Source: Acanthopleura granulata (taxonomy: Eukaryota > Mollusca > Polyplacophora > Chitonida > Chitonidae). From it: DNA of 64,000 nt. The DNA is taken from contig JABBOT010000010.1 in assembly GCA_016165875.1 (NCBI GenBank), forward strand, positions 11,059,498 through 11,123,497, given 5' to 3'. This document shows positions 13,984-25,019 of this stretch, one piece after another (within the stretch, counting starts at the first letter, position 1; each line of letters opens with the position of its first letter). The notes under the pieces were generated by a model. It did not search any database. It saw only the letters and a program-made list of their open reading frames with translations, and was not told where the DNA came from. The translations under genes were made by a program, and so were the position numbers.

Positions 13984-15324
13984 ATGCTGAATATCACGTC
14001 GAAGCCAAAGTAAAATATCTTCTCGTCGTCTGAGTAAGGTACTTCAATAAATATCTTCTTTTTTGTCAGTTTTCTAAATGATGATATAGCACCTTGTGGT
14101 CAGCACACACTTTTCTTTCCATTTACCGCCATGTTAACTACAATTCATTTACTCAATTAAAGAAATCAGCGAGGCCGAATTTCCTTCGTTTTTGCACAAA
14201 GAATAAAGCCCTAAGACACACGACGACCATTCAAAAGTACGGGATTTATGCATGGTGATGTTTTTCTACCGGGTCACAAAGTGGGAAACCCCCTAATTAA
14301 TAGTGCCAAACAAGCTACTGGCGTCATTCAACTCCACACCCATGTCAATATTGTTAACAATGTGCATTAAAAAATTATCTATGTCATTTTCTAACACTAT
14401 AAACACATGTCTTTCAATCACAAAAAGAAATATCCACAGCCCCTAATAATAACCAGTGCATGTGCCTTCTTACCGTTAAGTGCCATCCAGTTTGACCACC
14501 ATGAATAGGGCCTATAGGTGTAAACACACTGAAAAATACCCTTACTATTTATGGAGTCATTTCACAAAGAACTCGCACCTAAAACTTTATTCCCTAACTT
14601 GTGTGGGCCCAAAAGACACATACTCTCAAATAGCTAGATGCTTGGCCTACACCATATCCAAATATCATCAGGGGTAGACCACCATTTTGTCCAAATAAAT
14701 GAGGTACAATGCACGTATAGCGTCCTATTGCCATAGAAACAGTGTTGGGATCACTTGCTGATTGGGTAATATTTTCTTCTGTTTAATTGCAGCCACAAGT
14801 GATGGACATTTTTCCACCCATTATTTGTCATAGTTTATACCTGCAAAATGACCTGGCACTACTTGAATATACTTCAGAGATACAGCCAATGCCCACCCGT
14901 TCCCATCCTTTTCTGTGCGCCTGAGTCTTGAATACAAAATGGAATTAGCCTTGTCGTACCTATAGATTGTTGACCTGGAACACTGTGTTTTCACAAGTTC
15001 TGCTGGCAAGAAATGCCAAACCGCTGTATGTTTCCCTAGTCGTACGTGCACGCAATTTCAAAGTATGTTGTAGTCTGGCTTTTGCTGCTGGAAATACTAT
15101 ATACATTGTGGCTCTTGGTTTTTCAAGCAGAATAGAGCTTTTCTTCCTTTCCTAAGTTGGAAACGTTATTTCAGTGTCATTGCACCAAACCAGTGTTTCT
15201 TAACAGCACAACAACTAGTTGCAAGACACCTGGAGATATGAACAACCAGCGTTTGATACATTTGACAGGTGGTAAAGGCTTCAAACACGCAATGAAATAT
15301 TCTTTGCCAAGTTTGCAAAAGAAA

Positions 15325-15396
15325 TTCCCATGCGGGGAATCGAACCCCGGCCGCCGCGGTGAGAGCGCGGAATCCTAACCACTAGACCACATGGGA
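15325..15396 (-). tRNA. tRNA-Glu (CUC), unit 11
   Basis: An intact 72-nt cloverleaf with anticodon CUC and a T-run terminator. It is the first unit of the right-hand set, marked by aacaatgtgc in the spacer instead of aacaatatgc. Confidence 0.95.
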
Positions 15397-16733
15397 ATGC
15401 TGAATATCACGTCGAAAATAAGAGAAATGAAATATCTTCTCGTCGCCTGAGTAGATACTTCAATAAACATGTTCTTTTGTCAGTTTTCTAAATGATATAG
15501 CACCTTGTGGTCAGCACACACTTTCTTTTTCCATTTACCGCCATGTTAACTACAATTATTTATCTAGTAAAGAAAATCGGCAGGCCGAATTTCCTTCGTT
15601 TTTGAACAAAGAATAAAGCCTAAGACACACGACGACCATTCAAAAGTACGGGATTTATGCATGGTGATGTTTTTCTACCGGGTCACAAAGTGGGAAACCC
15701 CCTAATTAATAGTGCCAAACAAGCTGCTGGCGTCATTAAACTCCACACCCATGGCAATATTGTTAACAATGTGCATTAAAAAATTATCTATGTCATTTTC
15801 TAACACTATAAACACAGGTCTTTCAATCACAAAAAGAAATATCCACAGCCCCTAATAATAATCAGTGCATGTGCCTTCTTACCGTTAAGTGCCATCCAGT
15901 TTGACCACCATGAATAGGGCCTATAGGTGTAAACACACTGAAAAATACCCTTACTATTTATGGAGTCATTTCACAAAGAACTCGCACCTAAAACTTTATT
16001 CCCTAACTTGTGTGGGCCCAAAAGACACATACTCTCAAATAACTAGATGCTTGGCCTACACCATATCCAAATATCATCAGGGGTAGACCACCATTTTGTC
16101 CAAATAAATGAGGTACAATGCACGTATAGCGTCCTATTGCCATAGAAACAGTGTTGGGATCACTTGCTGATTGGGTAATATTTTCTTCTGTTTAATTGCA
16201 GCCACAAGTGATGGACATTTTTCCACCCATTATTTGTCATAGTTTATACCTGCAAAATCACCTGGCACTACTTGAATACACTTCAGAGATACAGCCAATG
16301 CCCACCCGTTCCCATCCTTTTCTGTGCGCCTGGGTTTTGAATACAAAATGGAATTAGTCTTTTCGTACCTATAGATTGTTGACCTGGAACACTGTGTTTT
16401 CACAAGTTCTGCTGGCAAGAAATGCCAAACCGCTGTATGTTTCCCTAGTCGTACGTGCACGCAATTTCAAAGTATGTTGTAGTCTGGCTTTTGCTGCTGG
16501 AAATACTATATACATTGTGGCTCTTGGTTTTTCAAGCAGAATAGAGCTTTTCTTCCTTTCCTAAGTTGGAAACGTTATTTCAGTGTCATTGCACCAAACC
16601 AGTGTTTCTTAACAGCACAACAACTAGTTGCAAGACACCTGGAGATATGAACAACCAGCGTTTGATACATTTGACAGGTGGTAAAGGCTTCAAACACGCA
16701 ATGAAATATTCTTTGCCAAGTTTGCAAAATAAA

Positions 16734-16805
16734 TTCCCATGCGGGGAATCGAACCCCGGCCGCCGCGGTGAGAGCGCGGAATCCTAACCACTAGACCACA
16801 TGGGA
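16734..16805 (-). tRNA. tRNA-Glu (CUC), unit 12
   Basis: An intact 72-nt cloverleaf with anticodon CUC. The base run after the 3' end is TTTATTTT rather than TTTCTTTT, which still leaves four consecutive T residues as terminator. Confidence 0.95.
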
Positions 16806-18094
16806 ATGCTGAATATCACGTCGAAAATAAGAGAAATGAAATATCTTCTCGTCGCCTGAGTAGATACTTCAATAAACATGTTCTTTTGTCAGTTTTCTAA
16901 ATGATATAGCACCTTGTGGTCAGCACACGCTTTCTTTTTCCATTTACCGCCATGTTAACTACAATTATTTATCTAGTAAAGAAAATCGGCAGGCCGAATT
17001 CAAAAGTACGGGATTTATGCATGGTGATGTTTTTCTACCGGGTCACAAAGTGGGGAAACCCCCTAATTAATAGTGCCAAACAAGCTGCTGGCGTCATTAA
17101 ACTCCACACCCATGTCAATATTGTTAACAATGTGCATTAAAAAATTATCTATGTCATTTTCTAACACTATAAACACAGGTCTTTCAATCACAAAAAGAAA
17201 TATCCACAGCCCCTAATAATAATCAGTGCATGTGCCTTCTTACCGTTAAGTGCCATCCAGTTTGACCACCATGAATAGGGCCTATAGGTGTAAACACATT
17301 GAAAAATACCCTTACTATTTATGGAGTCATTTCACAAAGAACTCGCACCTAAAACTTTATTCCCTAACTTGTGTGGGCCCAAAAGACACATACTCTCAAA
17401 TAACTAGATGCTTGGCCTACACCATATCCAAATATCATCAGGGGTAGACCACCATTTTGTCCAAATAAATGAGGTACAATGCACGTATAGCGTCCTATTG
17501 CCATAGAAACAGTGTTGGGATCACTTGCTGATTGGGTAATATTTTCTTCTGTTTAATTGCAGCCACAAGTGATGGACATTTTTCCACCCATTATTTGTCA
17601 TAGTTTATACCTGCAAAATCACCTGGCACTACTTGAATACACTTCAGAGATACAGCCAATGCCCACCCGTTCCCATCCTTTTCTGTGCGCCTGGGTTTTG
17701 AATACAAAATGGAATTAGTCTTTTCGTACCTATAGATTGTTGACCTGGAACACTGTGTTTTCACAAGTTCTGCTGGCAAGAAATGCCAAACCGCTGTATG
17801 TTTCCCTAGTCGTACGTGCACGCAATTTCAAAGTATGTTGTAGTCTGGCTTTTGCTGCTGGAAATACTATATACATTGTGGCTCTTGGTTTTTCAAGCAG
17901 AATAGAGCTTTTCTTCCTTTCCTAAGTTGGAAACGTTATTTCAGTGTCATTGCACCAAACCAGTGTTTCTTAACAGCACAACAACTAGTTGCAAGACACC
18001 TGGAGATATGAACAACCAGCGTTTGATACATTTGACAGGTGGTAAAGGCTTCAAACACGCAATGAAATATTCTTTGCCAAGTTTGCAAAAGAAA

Positions 18095-18166
18095 TTCCCA
18101 TGCGGGGAATCGAACCCCGGCCGCCGCGGTGAGAGCGCGGAATCCTAACCACTAGACCACATGGGA
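18095..18166 (-). tRNA. tRNA-Glu (CUC), unit 13
   Basis: An intact 72-nt cloverleaf with anticodon CUC and a T-run terminator. Its unit is short (1361 bp) because about 48 bp of spacer is absent at about 16999. Confidence 0.95.
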
Positions 18167-19502
18167 ATGCTGAATATCACGTCGAAAATAAGAGAAATGA
18201 AATATCTTCTCGTCGTCTGAGTAGGTACTTCAATAAATATCTTCTTTTGTCAGTTTTCTAAATGATATAGCACCTTGTGGTCAGCACACACTTTCTTTTT
18301 CCATTTACCGCCATGTTAACTACAATTATTTATCTAGTAAAGAAAATCGGCAGGCCGAATTTCCTTCGTTTTTGCACAAAGAATAAAGCTTAAGACACAC
18401 GACGACCATTCAAAAGTACGGGATTTATGCATGGTGATGTTTTTCTACCGGGTCACAAAGTGGGAAACCCCCTAATTAATAGTGCCAAACAAGCTACTGG
18501 CGTCATTCAACTCCACACCCATGTCAATATTGTTAACAATGTGCATTAAAAAATTATCTATGTCATTTTCTAACACTATAAACACAGGTCTTTCAATCAC
18601 AAAAAGAAATATCCACAGCCCCTAATAATAACCAGTGCATGTGCCTTCTTACCGTTAAGTGCCATCCAGTTTGACCACCATGAATAGGGCCTATAGGTGT
18701 AAACACACTGAAAAATACCCTTACTATTTATGGAGTCATTTCACAAAGAACTCGCACCTAAAACTTTATTCCCTAACTTGTGTGGGCCCAAAAGACACAT
18801 ACTCTCAAATAACTAGATGCTTGGCCTACACCATATCCAAATATCATCAGGGGTAGACCACCATTTTGTCCAAATAAATGAGGTACAATGCACGTATAGC
18901 GTCCTATTGCCATAGAAACAGTGTTGGGATCACTTGCTGATTGGGTAATATTTTCTTCTGTTTAATTGCAGCCACAAGTGATGGACATTTTTCCACCCAT
19001 TATTTGTCATAGTTTATACCTGCAAAATCACCTGGCACTACTTGAATACACTTCAGAGATACAGCCAATGCCCACCCGTTCCCATCCTTTTCTGTGCGCC
19101 TGAGTCTTGAATACAAAATGGAATTAGTCTTTTCGTACCTATAGATTGTTGACCTGGAACACTGTGTTTTCACAAGTTCTGCTGGCAAGAATGCCAAACC
19201 GCTGTATGTTTCCCTAGTCGTACGTGCACGCAATTTCAAAGTATGTTGTAGTCTGGCTTTTGCTGCTGGAAATACTATATACATTGTGGCTTTTGGTTTT
19301 TCAAGCAGAATAGAGCTTTTCTTCCTTTCCTAAGTTGGAAACGTTATTTCAGTGTCATTGCACCAAACCAGTGTTTCTTAACAGCACAACAACTAGTTGC
19401 AAGACACCTGGAGATATGAACAACCAGCGTTTGATACATTTGACAGGTGGTAAAGGCTTCAAACACGCAATGAAATATTCTTTGCCAAGTTTGCAAAATA
19501 AA

Positions 19503-19574
19503 TTCCCATGCGGGGAATCGAACCCCGGCCGCCGCGGTGAGAGCGCGGAATCCTAACCACTAGACCACATGGGA
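19503..19574 (-). tRNA. tRNA-Glu (CUC), unit 14
   Basis: An intact 72-nt cloverleaf with anticodon CUC and terminator TTTATTTT, shared with unit 12. Confidence 0.95.
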
Positions 19575-20912
19575 ATGCTGAATATGACGTCGAAAATAAG
19601 AGAAATGAAATATCTTCTCGTCGCCTGAGTAGATACTTCAATAAACATGTTCTTTTGTCAGTTTTCTAAATGATATAGCACCTTGTGGTCAGCACACACT
19701 TTCTTTTTCCATTTACCGCCATGTTAACTACAATTATTTATCTAGTAAAGAAAATCGGCAGGCCGAATTTCCTTCGTTTTTGAACAAAGAATAAAGCCTA
19801 AGACACACGACGACCATTCAAAAGTACGGGATTTATGCATGGTGATGTTTTTCTACCGGGTCACAAAGTGGGAAACCCCCTAATTAATAGTGCCAAACAA
19901 GCTGCTGGCGTCATTAAACTCCACACCCATGGCAATATTGTTAACAATATGCATTAAAAAAATTATCTATGTCATTTTCTAACACTATAAACACAGGTCT
20001 TTCAATCACAAAAAGAAATATCCACAGCCCCTAATAATAATCAGTGCATGTGCCTTCTTACCGTTAAGTGCCATCCAGTTTGACCACCATGAATAGGGCC
20101 TATAGGTGTAAACACACTGAAAAATACCCTTACTATTTATGGAGTCATTTCACAAAGAACTCGCACCTAAAACTTTATTCCCTAACTTGTGTGGGCCCAA
20201 AAGACACATACTCTCAAATAACTAGATGCTTGGCCTACACCATATCCAAATATCATCAGGGGTAGACCACCATTTTGTCCAAATAAATGAGGTACAATGC
20301 ACGTATAGCGTCCTATTGCCATAGAAACAGTGTTGGGATCACTTGCTGATTGGGTAATATTTTCTTCTGTTTAATTGCAGCCACAAGTGATGGACATTTT
20401 TCCACCCATTATTTGTCATAGTTTATACCTGCAAAATCACCTGGCACTACTTGAATACACTTCAGAGATACAGCCAATGCCCACCCGTTCCCATCCTTTT
20501 CTGTGCGCCTGGGTTTTGAATACAAAATGGAATTAGTCTTTTCGTACCTATAGATTGTTGACCTGGAACACTGTGTTTTCACAAGTTCTGCTGGCAAGAA
20601 ATGCCAAACCGCTGTATGTTTCCCTAGTCGTACGTGCACGCAATTTCAAAGTATGTTGTAGTCTGGCTTTTGCTGCTGGAAATACTATATACATTGTGGC
20701 TCTTGGTTTTTCAAGCAGAATAGAGCTTTTCTTCCTTTCCTAAGTTGGAAACGTTATTTCAGTGTCATTGCACCAAACCAGTGTTTCTTAACAGCACAAC
20801 AACTAGTTGCAAGACACCTGGAGATATGAACAACCAGCGTTTGATACATTTGACAGGTGGTAAAGGCTTCAAACACGCAATGAAATATTCTTTGCCAAGT
20901 TTGCAAAAGAAA

Positions 20913-20963
20913 TTCCCATGCGGGGAATCGAACCCCGGCCGCCGCGGTGAGAGCGCGGAATCC
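20913..20963 (-). pseudogene. tRNA-Glu unit 15, 3' part, cut by LINE
   Basis: These 51 nt are tRNA nucleotides 22-72, including the CUC anticodon and B box. The gene is interrupted by the non-LTR element at 20964-26315. The matching 5' part is at 26316-26347; nucleotides 22-32 occur on both sides as the target-site duplication. Confidence 0.95.
20953..20963. repeat. Target-site duplication, left copy
   Basis: The 11 bp gcgcggaatcc adjoin the T-run (A tail) of the LINE and are repeated exactly at 26316-26326 on the other side. They cover tRNA nucleotides 22-32. Confidence 0.93.
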
Positions 20964-21112
20964 TTTTTTTTTTTTTCTTGAGAAATGTTTTATTTCCTTC
21001 AGTATACATGAAACGGTACAGACATTTTCTTACAAGTTTGCCCTGAGATTAAAAACATTTTTATCACAGTGTTAGGGCTTCCATTAATATCTTGTACACA
21101 GCTTTCCAGTGT

Positions 21113-24100
21113 CTAATCTGGCAAGTTTATAATTAGTTCACCAGTAGCATTTATCTTGATGAAAGGATTTGTGTTCAAGTAGTGCTTGTTAAACAAATCT
21201 TTACGTTTTCCCCAATACAAACTAGAGGAAATTATATTTGTTTTTAATAAGGACTTAAATAAAGCCTTAACTGACCCTTGTTTTCCGTCATACACCATCA
21301 CATTTCTTGTTTTGTACATTGCCAATCTGGCCAAACTGCAGACAATATTGACAAAAACGAAATTTACATTTTTCACCTTCCTCGTTACTCCGAACAGCAA
21401 GAGCTCCTGGTGAGACATCTGGTTTAAAACGCTTGGGTGAACAGAACGGAATAATGTTTCCAGAATATCGCAGATATATTTTATAAAGTCTGAATTATTA
21501 GGACAATTAGTAAATAAATGAAGCAAGTCTTCTACATCACCATCACACAGATTACATGTGTCACAGTCAACTAAACCGATGCGGAAAAGCTTTTCTTTCG
21601 TGTAAACGACATTATGAAGAATTTTCCAGTCCAGCTGTACCGATTCTGGACTCTTTCCAGGGAGACCTACAAGTGGCCACACAATGCCAAGATCAAAATT
21701 AGGAAACACCCTGCTCCAGTATCTCACAGAGGCTGGTTCCCTTATCAAATGTTGTCTGATATATCTGTACAAAATACCTGTTGTGAATGTATGCAGTTGA
21801 AAAACAGTCCCCTTCACAGTGATACAGGGTTCACTCTCTCTCTCAGAGCAATTATTGATTCTACCCAATATATTTAGCCATTCCATTGGTATCGCAGACT
21901 TTATAGCGCGATACACAGTAACAACTTTAGAAATATTTGCATCCGGACATTCATCTAACACCATCTCAACAATAGCACTTTCTGGAAGAAACCCGGAGAT
22001 AACAATATAGAGAAAATCCTTAATACAAAACAACTTTGCTCTAATAAAAAAGTCGAAGGTTTGAGCGTGTTGCTCTATAGCGATGTTTGGATTATAGAAA
22101 ATAGGTTGATAAAGAATCTGTTGTGCATTTATAATACACACAGTTACATTTTTCCGCAGGTCTGACCAGACTAACATCATTTCGGCGTAAAAAGGAGGAA
22201 TACCGCACAACAGGGATTTATTCAATGACATATAAAACAAAGGCATGTATAGGTTCAGATTTTGCCATCTCGATAAGAAAAACTTGAAGAAGGTCTTCCA
22301 TACAGCAGACCGGGTATCATCGAAAAAACGGCCCATAAATTTCAGCCGCAAAGCCTTCACTTTGCTCCGTATATCTGGCAGACCTAAACCACCTTTAGTC
22401 CTGTCATTTATAATCGTTCCGTAAGACACCAAATGAGCCTTATCGCCCCAAACAAAATCCATGCACATTTGTTTTACATCTTGTAAAATAACATCTGGGG
22501 CTGGTAAAACGGCCACGTTGTACCAGAATCTAGACAATAATAAGGACATTATAATTGCCACTTTGCCTTGCAAGGACAATTTGCGTTGTTTCCACATATT
22601 AACAGCGCACTTTACACTTTTGAGCTTTTCTGTCCAATTTCGCTCATTGCATACGTTTTGGTTCGGACCAAGATGCACGCCTAAGACTTTTATTGAGTCC
22701 TTTACAACAGGAATGTTTTCGATTTTGTCAACGTTGTCATTAATACCACAACAATAAATTTCAGATTTTTCAAAATTTACCTTGGCATTTGAAGCCTCAC
22801 AATATTTATTGACAGCACGCAACACACTTTTAACCGAAGAACGATTACACACCGTTACAGTTGCGTCGTCTGCATGCTGAAATAGCAAACATTGTGTGTT
22901 CATGCCAGGGATATCGATACCCTTTACATCTGGTGATCGTCTTAATAATGAGCCTAAAGGCTCAACGCTAAGAACATACAATAGTGCGGATATGGGGCAA
23001 CCCTGTCGCACAGATTTACATACGGAAAAATATTGGGTCACATGCCCATTGCACTTTACAGAAGACCTTATGTCGGTGTAGAAAATTGAAATCCACCTGC
23101 GAAAGTTATCACCAAATCCATACTGTGTTAAAACATCATTTAAAAACCCATGTGCTACTCGGTCGAAGGCTTTCTCTTGATCGAGTTTAATAAAATATGC
23201 TTCGACTTCATCGTTTTCTACATAGTACAAGGCATCACGTAGACTGCATATTGTGTAGGCTATATCCCTACCGGGAACACAACATGTTTGACATTCATTA
23301 ACGATAGTTCCAATGACTCTCTTAAGTCGGTTGGCCATACACCTAGAAATTATTTTATAATCCACGTTGAGTAGGCTGATTGGGCGCCAGTTTTTAAGGA
23401 GGGACCTGTCTCCTCTCTGCTTATAAATAAGTGAAATAACTCCACTTTGCATTACTCTTGTCAGCTGCCCTCTGTTGAAGATATCCTCATAAACATCAAA
23501 AAGAATTGGGCCTAAAAGTCCCCAAAAGTGGCGATAAAACTCCACCGTCAATCCGTCATTACCCGGGCTTTTATTACCGGCCATACCACCCAAGGATGTT
23601 GTCATTTCTTCCAATGTTAGAGGCTGCTCGCACAGGAGCCTATCTTCTTCATTTAAGGATACATCTATAGACCCTAACACAGATTTCTTGGCTTCTTCAT
23701 CAATCGGGTCGTACTTGTACAAGCTACTATAATATGAGTACACTTCACCCAAAATGCCTCTACAATCTGATCCATTATTGCCATTTGACGCCGTCAAGCT
23801 TTTTATGGTTTTATCTTGTTGTTGGTGTTTTTCCAAATTCAGGAAATACTTTGTGTTTTTATCACTCTCGTGTACATAGAGGGCTTTAGATCGTAAAATA
23901 GCACCCTTACACTTCTCCTTTTCAAAAACCTCGAGTTCCCCCTCAAGTTGCACAATATACTTTAAATCATAATTAGGCACAACACTGGCACGTCTATACT
24001 CATGGTCTAATTTTCTCTGAATAGCATTAATTTCTTCGTATTTTTTCTTCTGACGTCTTTTGCCATATGACTGTGAAAAGGTCTTGATTTTGTACTTAAG

Positions 24101-25009
24101 GTTATCCCACCATGTACAAATGTCGTAAACATACAACGGACAAGTCAACTGTTTGTCAATTAGCTGATTCACGGCAGAGCAAAAACCATCGTCATTTAAC
24201 AACGTGTTATTAAAAACATATAGGCCAGGGCCTCTTTCCACACTAGAAAATTCAAACTTTGCATAGACGATGGAATGGTCACTATAGGGAGAAAATTTTA
24301 TATGGACGTATTGACAACTAGCCAACAACTGCCTAGAAATTAAACAATGATCTATTCTACTCTGGCGCAACACACCGTCCACATGACGGCGCCACGTAAA
24401 ACCAGTTTTATCAGGATGTCTTGTACGCCACAAATCTGCTAGATTGTAAGTCTGCATAGTATTGCATAATACCGCCCTAGACTTATCGGACTCCAAACTA
24501 AGGCTTGAGCGATCCTCCCGTGCAAAAACCGTGTTAAAATCGCCCATCATGATGAGAGGTCTATCGCTCACTACATGCACTAGATTTTTAAAAAAGTCAG
24601 TTCTCTCCCCAACAGAATTCGGAGCGAAAACATTGATGACATCGATTTCATGTCCCTGAATAGAAATTGTTACCTTAATACAACGACCTGAGTCACTGAA
24701 ATAAACGTCCTTAATGTAATGTTTATGTTGTTTTCTGATCACAAAGGCTACACCTTTAAACTTGTCTGGAGAATTACTATAATATATATCGCCGTCGATA
24801 ACGTGTTTAATGTTTTCTATGAAAGCATCATCCCAGTGTGTTTCCTGTAGCGCAATAAGGTCTGAAGTAATATGATGGTTCAGAACTTCCTTTAACTTAT
24901 TTATATCCCTGAGTCCATTACAATTCAATGTGGCAAAAGTAAACATAAGAAAAAGAGTGAAAAAGCATAGACATACCGCCATGATGACAATTCTTAAGAG
25001 GAAAACCAT
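21113..25009 (-). CDS. LINE ORF2: APE endonuclease-reverse transcriptase
   Basis: A 1298-aa polyprotein that should nick target DNA and reverse-transcribe the element RNA. The APE-type endonuclease spans about residues 25-250: NCNG near 29-32, QETHWDD with Glu56, GDFN at 156-159, SRIDH at 217-221 and SDH at 243-245. Reverse transcriptase follows, with SPGNDGL, NWRPISLLN, KAFDRV, RQGCP and the active-site box at 712-715. That box reads HADD instead of the usual YADD or FADD. A CX2CX8HX4C-type zinc-binding C-terminus lies at about 1145-1165 (CNLCDGDVEDLLHLFTNCP). The first ~24 residues are hydrophobic and precede the endonuclease fold; translation could also begin at Met22. No frameshift or internal stop is seen. 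Confidence 0.95.
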   Translation of the reverse strand: MVFLLRIVIMAVCLCFFTLFLMFTFATLNCNGLRDINKLKEVLNHHITSDLIALQETHWDDAFIENIKHVIDGDIYYSNSPDKFKGVAFVIRKQHKHYIKDVYFSDSGRCIKVTISIQGHEIDVINVFAPNSVGERTDFFKNLVHVVSDRPLIMMGDFNTVFAREDRSSLSLESDKSRAVLCNTMQTYNLADLWRTRHPDKTGFTWRRHVDGVLRQSRIDHCLISRQLLASCQYVHIKFSPYSDHSIVYAKFEFSSVERGPGLYVFNNTLLNDDGFCSAVNQLIDKQLTCPLYVYDICTWWDNLKYKIKTFSQSYGKRRQKKKYEEINAIQRKLDHEYRRASVVPNYDLKYIVQLEGELEVFEKEKCKGAILRSKALYVHESDKNTKYFLNLEKHQQQDKTIKSLTASNGNNGSDCRGILGEVYSYYSSLYKYDPIDEEAKKSVLGSIDVSLNEEDRLLCEQPLTLEEMTTSLGGMAGNKSPGNDGLTVEFYRHFWGLLGPILFDVYEDIFNRGQLTRVMQSGVISLIYKQRGDRSLLKNWRPISLLNVDYKIISRCMANRLKRVIGTIVNECQTCCVPGRDIAYTICSLRDALYYVENDEVEAYFIKLDQEKAFDRVAHGFLNDVLTQYGFGDNFRRWISIFYTDIRSSVKCNGHVTQYFSVCKSVRQGCPISALLYVLSVEPLGSLLRRSPDVKGIDIPGMNTQCLLFQHADDATVTVCNRSSVKSVLRAVNKYCEASNAKVNFEKSEIYCCGINDNVDKIENIPVVKDSIKVLGVHLGPNQNVCNERNWTEKLKSVKCAVNMWKQRKLSLQGKVAIIMSLLLSRFWYNVAVLPAPDVILQDVKQMCMDFVWGDKAHLVSYGTIINDRTKGGLGLPDIRSKVKALRLKFMGRFFDDTRSAVWKTFFKFFLSRWQNLNLYMPLFYMSLNKSLLCGIPPFYAEMMLVWSDLRKNVTVCIINAQQILYQPIFYNPNIAIEQHAQTFDFFIRAKLFCIKDFLYIVISGFLPESAIVEMVLDECPDANISKVVTVYRAIKSAIPMEWLNILGRINNCSERESEPCITVKGTVFQLHTFTTGILYRYIRQHLIREPASVRYWSRVFPNFDLGIVWPLVGLPGKSPESVQLDWKILHNVVYTKEKLFRIGLVDCDTCNLCDGDVEDLLHLFTNCPNNSDFIKYICDILETLFRSVHPSVLNQMSHQELLLFGVTRKVKNVNFVFVNIVCSLARLAMYKTRNVMVYDGKQGSVKALFKSLLKTNIISSSLYWGKRKDLFNKHYLNTNPFIKINATGELIINLPD

Positions 25010-25019
25010 TAGTGTCAGT

